Of a DNA stretch of 64,000 bases, positions 24,532-33,430 are shown in pieces; positions within the stretch are counted from its first letter, which is position 1; each line of letters starts with the position of its first letter. The DNA lies in contig NC_019683.1 of assembly GCF_000316605.1 (NCBI RefSeq), positions 1,162,036 to 1,226,035 of the forward strand, read 5' to 3'. This stretch comes from [Leptolyngbya] sp. PCC 7376 (GTDB lineage: Bacteria; Cyanobacteriota; Cyanobacteriia; Cyanobacteriales; MRBY01). The notes under the pieces were generated by a model, which saw nothing but the letters and a program-made list of their open reading frames with translations, was not told the origin of the DNA and made no database searches. Both the position numbers and the translations under genes were made by a program.

Positions 24532-26292
24532 TTAGCTATTTTTTTGTGGAGGAAAATTATTGATACGAAAGCTCGGTGGTTCATAGTCTTCGGGCAAATA
24601 ATCTGCAGGAATTGTAATTTGATTGCCATCCCGTGCTGCACGATAATGGGGAGATAAAATTTCGATATCCGCTTCATTGCATTTATCTTGAATATTTCGA
24701 TGCAAATGTGAATATGTATCGGGCATTAATTTCGGTTTATCTGTATAGGCATTAATCTCATAACTCACATAAAAATCATCCAAGCTTGTTTGCAGAATAA
24801 AAGGTCTTGGTGTGAGCAATGTATTCGGCGTGACGGCAACGGCATCCAAGAGCACTTTATGAACTTTTCGCCATGGCACATCATACCCAAGGGTAATTGT
24901 TGTATAGAGAATCAAAGGTGGTGTTTCAGGATCATTATTAGCTTCGCTATAGTTCACAATATGACTACTTAAAACCGCTGAATTCGGAATAGTAATCATC
25001 TCATTCTTTAAGGTTTGAATCCTGGTTACCAATAATGTTTTTGCGAGGACATCACCTTTTGTCTCACCAATTTGGATGCGATCGCCAATCCGAAAAGCAC
25101 GGGTATAGGTCATAATTGTTCCTGCCACGACATTCGCCACAGCTGCACTCGAACCGAGTGATAACAATAAACCGACAAATATCGAAACCCCTTGAAAGGC
25201 AGGGGTCTCTGCTCCTGGCAAATAAGGGAATGCAACAATCGCCGCAAAAACGAGCACCAAAACTTGCACAAGTTTATAGGTCGGAATTGCCCATTCTGCA
25301 TAAAATCCTTGAATCGTGATTTTTTCTTTTTCAATTTCCTGAAAAAAGAAGCGAAAGATTTTCAGAGTATATGACGTAACGAAAATAATGACAGCGATAA
25401 AAAAGAGATTTGGCAAATAATTAATACTGCCTTTCACAACAGTAAAAATAGCACTTCTCGCATATCCAAATAGCTGTCTTGCAAAGCCTTGTGTCCATGG
25501 GAAAAAGCTGAGGACTAAATTGCCATAAATATAGATTAGTGTCAGCCAAGTCGTTAGTCTTATAATTTTAAAGACTTCAAGGGTTAAATCAACAACTTGC
25601 TTTGAAGATAAAAGCTCAATTCCAAAAACTTTTAATGCAGGAATCCAAGTGCTTTGGCAGCTCCGGAGGTAACGATGGACTCGCGGCAAAGATAAATTAA
25701 TAGCAAGAAAGCTCAGCAGTAAAATAATCGTTGCAATGATCGTATAAGCTACACCTAAAAGAATATTGCGTAAGCTAAAGGCGGCTCGATATTCTAAAAT
25801 TTTATCGCGAATAATATTTTGATATTCTTTTGCTAAATCATAACGATCTTTGCCCGCAGCAACAGCATCAACATCGGCAAAAGTTGCTAGCAATGTTGTG
25901 CCGACCAGCACATCAGATGTTTGAGTTTCTTCGTTATCGATTACTTGTAAATAATCAACATCTAGCTCTTCATTTTTAGCAAACTCCAATAACCGCTCCG
26001 AAATAACCTTTGCTCGAAATTCTTGGTCGAATGACGCAATACGTGCCTCAATGCGAAACAATTCATCATCGCCCAGGACAACAGGTGCACCTCGCAAAGT
26101 CTCTGGTTCAGACACTTCTGGAGTAATTAATGGCTCAACTTTTGGCTGGGCGATCGCCGTCCCCATTTGCCAGCAGAGTAGACAAGTGCAGAGTGCTAGA
26201 AAAAATCGCCGCCAAAACTTAGCCATAGATCTTGATTGCTTCGATGGAGCCGTCATTCTCACGATAGGGCGATCGCCTCGAATTTTCGCCAT
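24532..26292 (-). CDS. Mechanosensitive ion channel (MscS family), large form
   Basis: This 586-residue MscS-type channel has a signal-like N-terminal helix (FFLALCTCLLCWQMGTAIAQ), a periplasmic region of about 110 residues, four or five membrane helices and the pore helix with its Gly/Ala pattern (GLLLSLGSSAAVANVVAG). The beta domain motif RIGDRIQIGETKGDVLAKTL and IPNSAV follow, then a C-terminal domain. MscS channels release solutes on hypo-osmotic shock. The first ATG (26292) lies in a HIP1-containing stretch, and ATG 26256 is an alternative start. It is convergent with the hydrolase gene. Confidence 0.9.
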   Translation of the reverse strand: MAKIRGDRPIVRMTAPSKQSRSMAKFWRRFFLALCTCLLCWQMGTAIAQPKVEPLITPEVSEPETLRGAPVVLGDDELFRIEARIASFDQEFRAKVISERLLEFAKNEELDVDYLQVIDNEETQTSDVLVGTTLLATFADVDAVAAGKDRYDLAKEYQNIIRDKILEYRAAFSLRNILLGVAYTIIATIILLLSFLAINLSLPRVHRYLRSCQSTWIPALKVFGIELLSSKQVVDLTLEVFKIIRLTTWLTLIYIYGNLVLSFFPWTQGFARQLFGYARSAIFTVVKGSINYLPNLFFIAVIIFVTSYTLKIFRFFFQEIEKEKITIQGFYAEWAIPTYKLVQVLVLVFAAIVAFPYLPGAETPAFQGVSIFVGLLLSLGSSAAVANVVAGTIMTYTRAFRIGDRIQIGETKGDVLAKTLLVTRIQTLKNEMITIPNSAVLSSHIVNYSEANNDPETPPLILYTTITLGYDVPWRKVHKVLLDAVAVTPNTLLTPRPFILQTSLDDFYVSYEINAYTDKPKLMPDTYSHLHRNIQDKCNEADIEILSPHYRAARDGNQITIPADYLPEDYEPPSFRINNFPPQKNS

Positions 26293-26379
26293 AGCTGAAG
26301 TTGAGGCAATAAAAATATAGATCCACCAAAGGTTTTGGCAGATCCATATACATCAATATTTAGAGAAAATTAGCGCAGC

Positions 26380-26748
26380 TTAAACACCAATTTGTACGTT
26401 GCCATCAACGATTTGCACAGGATAGCTTGGCACACTCACAGACTCATCATCTAAACATTCACCCGTCGCAAGGTTGAAGTTTTGTTTGTAGATTGGAGAA
26501 GCCACTTTAATTACACCTTGGCGATCGCCTAAAATTCCTCGGGAGAGCACATTCGCCTTACTAAAAGGATCATAATTACTGAGCGCAAAAACCTTGTCTT
26601 CTCCATTGGTTTGAACTCGAAAGATTGCGACTTGTTGGCCTTCTACCAAAGCACAAACACCTGTATTGGGGAAAATATCAGTTACAGTACAAACCGTCAT
26701 CCACTGCTGAATATCAGTATTTTCGCGAGTCTTTAAAGCTTGAGTCAT
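26380..26748 (-). CDS. nirD: Nitrite reductase (NADH) small subunit NirD
   Basis: This 122-residue NirD has a Rieske-like fold: a WMTVCTVTDIFPNTGVCALV opening, a VFALSNYDPFSKANVLSRGI core and KVASPIYKQNFNLATGECLD near the end. As in other NirD proteins the Rieske Cys/His cluster ligands are absent (PFS replaces the metal motif), so it has no iron-sulfur cluster. It is the second gene of the nirBD unit, 53 nt after nirB, and partners it in reducing nitrite to ammonium. Confidence 0.92.
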   Translation of the reverse strand: MTQALKTRENTDIQQWMTVCTVTDIFPNTGVCALVEGQQVAIFRVQTNGEDKVFALSNYDPFSKANVLSRGILGDRQGVIKVASPIYKQNFNLATGECLDDESVSVPSYPVQIVDGNVQIGV

Positions 26749-26801
26749 TTTAGTTCCGGTAATGATGGTTGATTTAGATTTAAAGTTGGGTCAGAAAGTA
26801 T

Positions 26802-29345
26802 TTAGGAAATCGAACTCAATACCTTGCGCTCTTCCTCTGTTGCAGGACGCTTCTGATGGCGCTCTTCCACATAAACAAGATTCGGATCAACAGCATCAGT
26901 ATTCACGAAGCTACGGAAGAGTTTGAGCTTATCGGGATTTTCGATAGCCGCTTTCCACTCGCATTCATAGGTATCAACAAGCGTTTGCATTTGTGCTTCT
27001 AGTTCATCACAGATACCGAGGGAATCCTCAATAATTACTTCCCGCAAATAATCCATGCCACCCTCCAGCTTGCTAAACCAAGTAGCCGTTCTTTCCAATT
27101 TATCGGCCGTGCGAATATAGAAAATGAGGAAACGATCCAAGTATTTAATCACCGTCTCTTTATCAAGATCAGAGGCAAATAATTCCGCATGTTGAGGCTT
27201 CATGCCGCCATTGCCACACAGATACACATTCCAGCCATTTTCAGTTGCAATAATTCCAAAATCTTTGCTCTGGGCTTCAGCACATTCACGAGTACAGCCA
27301 GAAACTGCGGACTTAAGTTTATGGGGGGCGCGAAGACCACGATAACGTTGCTCAACTTCAATAGCGAAACTGACAGAATCCTGCACACCGTAGCGGCACC
27401 AAGTACTGCCGACGCAGGATTTTACTGTCCGTAAAGCCTTACCGTAAGCGTGTCCAGATTCAAAACCAGCATCAATCAAGCGTCGCCAAATTTCAGGTAA
27501 TTGATCTAAACGAGCACCGAATAAATCAACCCGTTGAGCACCTGTAATTTTCGTATAAAGCTCAAATTCTTTTGCAACTTCACCGAGCACAATCAACTTT
27601 TCAGGGGTGATTTCACCGCCCGGAATACGAGGGATAACAGAGTAAGTGCCGTCCTTTTGAGTATTCGCAAGGAAACGGTCATTTGTGTCTTGCAAGCCAG
27701 CATGGGGTTGTTCCAAAATGTGTTCATTCCAGGTTGCCGCAAGCATCGAGGTAACAGCAGGCTTACAAACTTCACAACCCAACCCTTTGCCAAACTGACT
27801 AATCAAATCAGCGAAGGTTTTAATTTTATGGAAGCGCACGAGGGAATAAAGTTCTTGGCGAGAATAGGCGAAGTGCTCGCAAAGATCATTCTTCACGGTG
27901 AGGCCCATTTTCTTCATCTCGGACTTCATAATTGTCGTCACGAGAGGAACACAACCGCCACAACCAGTTCCTGCACTGGTGCATTTTTTGACGCTGCCAA
28001 TATCGGTTAACTCTTGGTCGTGAATGGCAGAAATCAGGTCGCCTTTGCTGACGTTATTACAGGAGCAAATTTGCGCTGTATCTGGGAAACTATCAACACC
28101 TAAACCAGTTGCTGCTTGACCTTCCCGAGGCGGCATCAATAAGTCTTCTGGGTGGGGAGGTAGCGCGATATCATTTTGGGTGAATTGCAACAATGTGCCG
28201 TACTCAGACGCATCACCAACCAAAATGCCGCCCAACAAACGTGAGCCATCGGCATTGAGCACTAATTTTTTGTAGATGCCTTTAACGGAGTCATTTACAG
28301 CAATTTCTCGGGAGTCCGGTGTCTGACCACAATTGTCCCCGAAGCTTGCCACATCCACACCCAATAGTTTGAGCTTGGTGGACATATCTGCGCCAGTAAA
28401 AGTAGTCGCTTCCGCTGTTTCAGTAAGGGCATCTGCTGCCACCGTCGCCATTTGATAACCGGGAGCGACTAGGCCATAAATACGCTTGTTATAGAGTGCG
28501 CATTCACCGATGGCATAGATATCTGGGTCAGACGTTTGGCAGTAATCATTAATCACAATACCGCCGCGATCGCCGATCTCTAGATCATGAGCTCTGGCGA
28601 GTTCATCACGGGGACGAATACCTGCGGAGAAGACAATCATGTCGGTGGCCAGCTCAGTGCCATCTGCAAACGTCATTTTTACGATTTTGCCATTCTCGCT
28701 GACAATCTCTGTCGTATTTTTGTCGGTGTGAACCGTAACGCCCAACTCTTGAATTTTGTTTTTGAGAACTGTACCGCCAGCATCATCGATCTGCACCGGC
28801 ATTAAGCGAGGCGCAAACTCTACAACATGGGTTTCTAATCCCATATTTTGCAGCGCATTTGCACATTCCAAACCGAGCAAACCACCACCAACGACAACCC
28901 CAACTTTGCTGGTTTTCGCATAGGCTTCCATCGCCTCTAAATCATCGATGGTGCGATACACAAATGTACCAGGGACATCTTTGCCTTTAATTGGTGGCAC
29001 AAAAGGATAAGAGCCAGTGGCAAGCACTAATTTGTCGTAAGCAAGCTCTTTACCTTTAGCAGAAGTAACTGTTTTCTTCTCGCGATCAATGGAAACGGCT
29101 TTATCACCGATATGAATCTGAATATTATTTTCTTCGTAAAAATTGGGTTCAACTAGAGATAGATCTTCGGCACTTTTACCGGAAAAATAACCACTGAGAT
29201 TTACCCGGTCATAAGCAACGCGAGATTCCTCACAAAAAGTAATCAAATTGTATTTTTCGGTGGCATTTTTGCCTGCCATAACTTCCAAAAATTTATGGCC
29301 GACCATGCCATTCCCAATGACAATTAGATTCTGTTTGTTGGACAT
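26802..29345 (-). CDS. nirB: Nitrite reductase (NAD(P)H) large subunit NirB
   Basis: This 847-residue assimilatory nitrite reductase is a flavo-sirohaem enzyme. Its parts in order are an FAD/NAD Rossmann pair (VIGNGMVGHKFLE; VGVVVGGGLLGLECANALQN), a BFD-type [2Fe-2S] domain with four Cys (CSCNNVSKGD and GTGCGGCVP), a second BFD-like segment (GLGCEVCKPA), and the sirohaem/4Fe-4S half with CVGSTWCRYG and SGCTRECAEAQ. Most cyanobacteria use the shorter ferredoxin-dependent NirA instead, so an NADH-type nirBD is notable. No nitrate reductase or transporter gene is in the window. Two inverted repeats lie in its upstream region. Confidence 0.95.
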   Translation of the reverse strand: MSNKQNLIVIGNGMVGHKFLEVMAGKNATEKYNLITFCEESRVAYDRVNLSGYFSGKSAEDLSLVEPNFYEENNIQIHIGDKAVSIDREKKTVTSAKGKELAYDKLVLATGSYPFVPPIKGKDVPGTFVYRTIDDLEAMEAYAKTSKVGVVVGGGLLGLECANALQNMGLETHVVEFAPRLMPVQIDDAGGTVLKNKIQELGVTVHTDKNTTEIVSENGKIVKMTFADGTELATDMIVFSAGIRPRDELARAHDLEIGDRGGIVINDYCQTSDPDIYAIGECALYNKRIYGLVAPGYQMATVAADALTETAEATTFTGADMSTKLKLLGVDVASFGDNCGQTPDSREIAVNDSVKGIYKKLVLNADGSRLLGGILVGDASEYGTLLQFTQNDIALPPHPEDLLMPPREGQAATGLGVDSFPDTAQICSCNNVSKGDLISAIHDQELTDIGSVKKCTSAGTGCGGCVPLVTTIMKSEMKKMGLTVKNDLCEHFAYSRQELYSLVRFHKIKTFADLISQFGKGLGCEVCKPAVTSMLAATWNEHILEQPHAGLQDTNDRFLANTQKDGTYSVIPRIPGGEITPEKLIVLGEVAKEFELYTKITGAQRVDLFGARLDQLPEIWRRLIDAGFESGHAYGKALRTVKSCVGSTWCRYGVQDSVSFAIEVEQRYRGLRAPHKLKSAVSGCTRECAEAQSKDFGIIATENGWNVYLCGNGGMKPQHAELFASDLDKETVIKYLDRFLIFYIRTADKLERTATWFSKLEGGMDYLREVIIEDSLGICDELEAQMQTLVDTYECEWKAAIENPDKLKLFRSFVNTDAVDPNLVYVEERHQKRPATEEERKVLSSIS

Positions 29346-29412
29346 AGGACGTAAGATTTGATGTCTATAAGAATTCCGTCATCCTAGGTACTTCGATTTG
29401 AATCTTCAAGAG

Positions 29413-29436
29413 CTCTGTAAAGGGTTAGTTACAGAG
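29413..29436. promoter_or_regulatory. Inverted repeat upstream of nirB
   Basis: The arms CTCTGTAA (29413-29420) and TTACAGAG (29429-29436) are perfect 8-bp inverted repeats with an 8-nt spacer, 68-91 nt upstream of the nirB start. The core TGTAA-N8-TTACA is similar to, but 2 nt wider than, the NtcA consensus TGTA-N8-TACA. It is a candidate operator, although a transcript hairpin is equally possible. Confidence 0.45.
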
Positions 29437-29493
29437 TTTCCATGGATAATGCAGGAATGGCATCGATCCCCAATCATTTGTGGATAACGAGCC

Positions 29494-29528
29494 AAAATCA
29501 TGATTATTTGTCTTGAAGTCATGATTTT
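29494..29528. promoter_or_regulatory. Second inverted repeat between nirB and the ABC ATPase gene
   Basis: The arms AAAATCATGA (29494-29503) and TCATGATTTT (29519-29528) are perfect 10-bp inverted repeats, 15 nt apart. Each arm itself contains the near-palindrome ATCATGAT. The location, between the end of the ABC ATPase gene and the nirB start, allows an operator or promoter-proximal role or a terminator for the upstream transcript. Confidence 0.45.
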
Positions 29529-29607
29529 TGATCACTCCAAGTAAGAGCATCTCTCTTAGTAAGAAATACTCATTTTTTTGTCTTAGATAAAATCTAATAT
29601 TGTTACT

Positions 29608-31359
29608 TTAAAATCCTTTCGGAATGGCAGAAATTAGTTGGCGCGTATAGTCCTGTTGAGGATCTCGATAAATTTGTTCAGCGGCTCCCATTTCCTCAAT
29701 TTTGCCTTTGTTCATCACGATGATGCGATCGCTCATAAATTTAACGACGCTGAGATCATGGGAAATAAAGATATAGGTGAGCTGGAATTCAGATTGTAAT
29801 TCCTTCAGCAAATTCAAGACTTGTGCCTGTACTGAAACATCTAATGCTGAGACGGATTCGTCGCAGATAATAAACTGTGGCTCGATCGCCAATGCTCGCG
29901 CGATGCAGACCCGCTGCCGCTGTCCACCCGACAATTCATGGGGATAGCGATTTACCCAGTCGGGATTTAAGCCAACTCGTTCTAACAAATATTGCACCCG
30001 CTCTAATCGTTTTTTCTTGTCGCGTTTGATGTTGTGGATAACCATCGGTTCGGCGATCGCCCGACCAATAGCCATTCGGGGATTGAGGGAATTGTAGGGA
30101 TTTTGGAAAACAATTTGCATTTCCCGACGTAGTTGGCGAAGGCGCTTACTACGGGCAGGCAACTTCGCAATATTTTCGCCACGAAATAAAATATCGCCAC
30201 CGAGAGGCTGCATCAATCGCAAAATTGCACGGGCAAGGGTCGATTTTCCACAGCCGGACTCGCCAACCAAACCCAGCGTTTCGCCAGGATAAAGGTCAAA
30301 AGTCACATCATTAACTGCCATGTTGTAGCTGCCCATCCCCAAAACACCACGTTTACGGTAGCCAACCTGGAGATGCTGAATTGAAAGTAAGGGCTGTTGT
30401 GCCACGAGAGATTCGAGGCGAGCTTTGTCTTCTTCTAAGGAAACTTGCGCCTGTAAATTCTCATCAGGCGATCGCTCTTGAATTGAAATCTCTTGAGTTT
30501 CGGGAATTTCCTCAACGGTCATAAAATCGGCCACTGTTGGAAGAAGCACAAGCTTTTGATCTAACCGGGGACGACAAGCCAAAAGTCCTTTTGTATAAGG
30601 ATGTTGAGGATTTTTGAAAATATCCTTAATATCGCCCTGCTCAACAATTTTGCCGCGATACATCACTGCCACATCATCAACGAGTTCTGCAATCACGCCA
30701 AGGTCATGGGTAATAAAAATCAAGGACATTTGCCGCGCCTGACTTAAATCCCGCAACAGTTGCAAAATTTTTGCCTGCACCGTCACATCTAATGCGGTCG
30801 TCGGTTCATCCGCAATTAATAAGGTTGGATTCGAGGCGATCGCCATCGCAATCATTACCCGCTGAAGTTGCCCACCCGATAGCTCATGGGGATATCGCTC
30901 CATCACCTCCGGGAAAAGTTGTACTTCCTCTAGTCGGGCGATCGCCTGTTTTCTAGCCTCAGCCTTCGAAATATTTTGATGTAGTAAAATCGCTTCCGTC
31001 AGCTGAAAATCCACGTTATAAACCGGATTTAGCGAACTCATCGGCTCCTGAAAAATCATCGCAATCTTGCCACCGCGATAGGTACGCCGTTCCCATTCCG
31101 GTAAACTTTCAAGATCTAGAGCTTCACCATCAGGCTCAGATTTAAACAATATTTCGCCCGCCGCAACCCGACCTGGCTTCGGCACCAAACCCATCAAGGC
31201 CAACGATGTAACCGATTTCCCTGAGCCAGATTCCCCAACGATGCCGAGCGTTTTGCCACGTTCCAACTGAAAATCAATTTGATTTACTGCGATATTGACT
31301 TGCGCTTCCGTTTGGAATTGCACTTGCAGTTGGCGGACATCGAGAACCAAATCACTCAT
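29608..31359 (-). CDS. Dipeptide/nickel-type ABC transporter, fused two-domain ATPase
   Basis: This 583-residue protein carries two complete ABC ATPase modules of the Opp/Dpp type. The first module has Walker A GESGSGKS (about residue 40), signature LSGGQLQR and Walker B LLIADEPT. The second has GESGCGKS (about residue 365), LSGGQRQR and FIICDESV, followed by an oligopeptide C-terminal extension. It fuses DppD-like and DppF-like subunits in one chain, as in E. coli GsiA/YejF. The permease and binding-protein genes are not adjacent, which is typical for cyanobacteria. The substrate is inferred to be a peptide or similar solute. Confidence 0.92.
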   Translation of the reverse strand: MSDLVLDVRQLQVQFQTEAQVNIAVNQIDFQLERGKTLGIVGESGSGKSVTSLALMGLVPKPGRVAAGEILFKSEPDGEALDLESLPEWERRTYRGGKIAMIFQEPMSSLNPVYNVDFQLTEAILLHQNISKAEARKQAIARLEEVQLFPEVMERYPHELSGGQLQRVMIAMAIASNPTLLIADEPTTALDVTVQAKILQLLRDLSQARQMSLIFITHDLGVIAELVDDVAVMYRGKIVEQGDIKDIFKNPQHPYTKGLLACRPRLDQKLVLLPTVADFMTVEEIPETQEISIQERSPDENLQAQVSLEEDKARLESLVAQQPLLSIQHLQVGYRKRGVLGMGSYNMAVNDVTFDLYPGETLGLVGESGCGKSTLARAILRLMQPLGGDILFRGENIAKLPARSKRLRQLRREMQIVFQNPYNSLNPRMAIGRAIAEPMVIHNIKRDKKKRLERVQYLLERVGLNPDWVNRYPHELSGGQRQRVCIARALAIEPQFIICDESVSALDVSVQAQVLNLLKELQSEFQLTYIFISHDLSVVKFMSDRIIVMNKGKIEEMGAAEQIYRDPQQDYTRQLISAIPKGF

Positions 31360-31541
31360 GAGTTAGCTTCAGGTTGAGGGCATTGCTAAATAGTCCTTTG
31401 ATTGTAGCGGCGTTAACGCCACCAATGTTCATTTCTACAGGGAGGGCGATCGCCATCATCTCATAGAGGAAGAATCAATCGGAAAAAATAGGTACAACGC
31501 AACGAGAATTTTTTTGAGGAGTTCATCAAAAATTTTCACAT

Positions 31542-31578
31542 AAAAAAATCCCCCTAAAGCCACAGAAAATTAGGGGGA
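31542..31578 (-). terminator. Terminator of the disrupted exported-protein gene
   Basis: On the minus strand the arms TCCCCCTAA and TTAGGGGGA (31549-31557 and 31570-31578) form a 9-bp stem with a 12-nt loop. Seven Ts follow (A-run 31542-31548 on the plus strand). It lies 71 nt after the stop of the gene at 31649 and is a strong Rho-independent terminator for it. Confidence 0.88.
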
Positions 31579-32345
31579 AGATATGACAATCAAAAATTAA
31601 GTGACACTAAACTGTTCAAAAAGTAGTCACGAATTACTCTGTACTAATTTATTCAGCAGCATCATCCTGCTTACGACGCTTTGCTGCGGCAAATAAACCA
31701 CTAAGAATTGGAAGGACAGCAGCAGGTGTAGGAACAGCCTCTGGATTAGCAACACGGTAAGCATGGTTATCAGTTTCAAACGCAATGCCATCAGATTGAA
31801 ATTCAATGCGATTAAAGTTCTCACCTTCTTCCGCAAAGATATTCACAAAACGAGCACCTGTAACACCTTGGTCACCATTCGCAGCATCACGAATAGCCTT
31901 ACCTGAAATAGATTTAATTAACTGATCACCATCAAAGAAACTAATATTGTTATGAGTATCAATGGAACCGAAGTAGAAGCCGAAATAATCTGATTCAACA
32001 TCAAGGTCAATGGAAACAATATCTGATGCAGTGTTTCCAAAACTACCAACAGTCAAATAAGGATTATTTGTATTATCATAATCGCCTTGGCTAGGAGGAG
32101 CAGCATAGCGACCACCTTTATTACCTTGCACGATATCACCACCGATTCCTGTATAAGAAACGCCGCTCTCATGAGTGTAATCTACTCCACCGCGTTGATT
32201 CCCAAGACCGGAAGCGCGTAATGTCGCATCATCAAAGGTAATTGTTTGTGCACCTTCAACAGTTGAAAAGGGAGTGTTGGCTTGGGTTGTAATCACTAAT
32301 GCTTGTGCTGGGCTTGCTGCTATTACAGCGACGGTATAGCAATTT

Positions 32346-32918
32346 CTAGTCGAGTGAGGTGCAATAGCAGCAATGTGTAAACCAGCATCGAATATCATCA
32401 AGGGTAATCTTGGAAAAAGCTACCTCAATTGCCTTGTCTAGAGCTAGATAAGTTCTTGCCCCGATACTTTTCAAGGTACTTTTCAACTTTGACCAGCAAT
32501 TTTCAATGGGTGAAAAATCTGGAGAATAGGGAGGAAGGTAAATCAACTTAGCTCCCACGGCCTCAATCATTGTGCGTACTGACTCTCCTAAATGAATCGA
32601 ACAGTTATCCATCACCACACATGCTCCCGCCCATAAGTTTGGTATTAACTTCTGGCTGATGAATGCTTCAAAGGTTAATCCATCCGTACTCCCCAGCAGA
32701 TGATAATTAGCGACCATTCCCTTGAAGCCTAATGCTCCAATCAAAGAAACATTCTTGCCTCGTTTACTGGATTTCGGACTATAAGCTCGTTTCCCTTTCT
32801 CAGAACGTGCCCTCAGTCTTGTCATGGCTAAGTTCACGCCCGATTCATCGATAAAAATCAAGTTTTTCGCTAGAGTCGCTTGCATTTTCTGCCAAAAATC
32901 ATATCTGGCTTGTTGCAC
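32346..32918 (-). CDS. IS630 transposase orfB, DDE domain (copy 1)
   Basis: This 190-residue catalytic part has the DDE motifs LIFIDESGVNLAM, VMDNCSIH and LPPYSPDFSPIENCWSKLK, the DDE_3 signature of IS630/Tc1-mariner enzymes with the final acid in IENCWSK. The first codon given is a GTG; the frame is open further upstream and meets orfA at an A8 run. It is probably made only as an orfA-orfB fusion. The protein is identical to that of copy 2. Confidence 0.92.
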   Translation of the reverse strand: MQQARYDFWQKMQATLAKNLIFIDESGVNLAMTRLRARSEKGKRAYSPKSSKRGKNVSLIGALGFKGMVANYHLLGSTDGLTFEAFISQKLIPNLWAGACVVMDNCSIHLGESVRTMIEAVGAKLIYLPPYSPDFSPIENCWSKLKSTLKSIGARTYLALDKAIEVAFSKITLDDIRCWFTHCCYCTSLD

Positions 32919-32931
32919 TCGTTTTGTCGCC

Positions 32932-33330
32932 TTAAGGTCTGGATAGAATGTTTTTTTTGAGGCTATATCCCATTCTTCTTAAGGTGCGATGCATGGTGCT
33001 ATTGGCCACACGGAGACCAGTGCGTTTCTCCATCTCATCACATAGTTCCGCTAGCGTCGCATCGTTTTTCTTGGTGAGCAACTGGCGCAATATTGTTTGA
33101 TGCTCTTCGTTTAATTTGGGAGGTGTTTGTTGGCTTCGTTTTTTCGGAGCAATCGACCCTGTCAGTCGTTTTTGGTCGAGGAGCTTTTGTACAAAACTTT
33201 TCGCCACTCCAAATTGTCGGGCAAGACTACTTTGACTCACACCACCCCTTTCGTAGGCATCCACTATTTTCTGTCTTAAGTCTAATGAGTAGGCTTTCGG
33301 CAAGATGCTACTTTCTTCCTCACCAGTCAA
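32932..33330 (-). CDS. IS630 transposase orfA, DNA-binding part (copy 1)
   Basis: This 132-residue helix-turn-helix protein carries YSLDLRQKIVDAYERGGVSQ, then SSLARQFGVAKSFVQKLL, and a second winged helix (GLRVANSTMHRTLRRMGYSL). It ends shortly after a run of eight A, beyond which orfB continues in the +1 frame. Programmed frameshifting or transcriptional slippage there would produce the full transposase. The start is TTG or a nearby alternative. It reads Ala in KKNDATLAEL where copy 2 has Thr. Confidence 0.9.
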   Translation of the reverse strand: MTGEEESSILPKAYSLDLRQKIVDAYERGGVSQSSLARQFGVAKSFVQKLLDQKRLTGSIAPKKRSQQTPPKLNEEHQTILRQLLTKKNDATLAELCDEMEKRTGLRVANSTMHRTLRRMGYSLKKNILSRP

Positions 33331-33430
33331 CTCACCTATACTACTTCATACACCTTGCTAGGCTGAAATTTGCTGTACCTGCAATCAAACTAGCGCCACA
33401 TGCAGTTTTTTTAACCATTGAACTAAACAT

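Larger units (their letters stand above)
32337..33375 (-). mobile_element. IS630-family insertion sequence, copy 1
   Basis: This 1,039-bp element is flanked by TA dinucleotides (32335-32336 and 33376-33377), the target duplication of IS630/Tc1 elements. The imperfect terminal inverted repeats read CAGCAAATTTCAGCCTAG at the orfA end and TAGCAATTTCTAGTCGAG at the other. It contains orfA and orfB of the transposase. It is nearly identical to the copy at 52671-53709; I saw two base differences in the parts compared (one in the left terminus, one giving Ala or Thr in orfA). Confidence 0.95.
31649..33430 (-). pseudogene. Exported PEP/PTPA-CTERM-type protein, split by IS630 element
   Basis: The gene starts at 33430 (MFSSMVKKTACGASLIAGT) with AAGGA 9 nt upstream. 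It is cut by the IS at 32337-33375 and resumes at 32334. Removing the element and one TA joins GGT-A to CC-GTC and gives a 246-residue frame with a signal peptide continuing VAVIAASPAQA, a plausible AQA cleavage site. The mature domain is beta-rich (FGFYFGSIDTHNNISFFDGD), and the end is VPTPAAVLPILSGLFAAAKR plus a basic tail, the cyanobacterial PEP-CTERM-like sorting signal. The broken gene lacks export capacity. Its intact ancestor would be a surface or exopolysaccharide-associated protein. Confidence 0.85.

Noticed and set aside
29346-29607. Canonical NtcA site GTA-N8-TAC before nirB
   Set aside because: Spacings of 5 and 10 were found but not 8; only the wider TGTAA-N8-TTACA palindrome is present, reported separately.
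32338-32401. N-terminus MMIFDAGLHIAAIAPHSTRN of the exported protein
   Set aside because: These residues are encoded by the IS end; the genuine start is at 33430 on the other side of the element.
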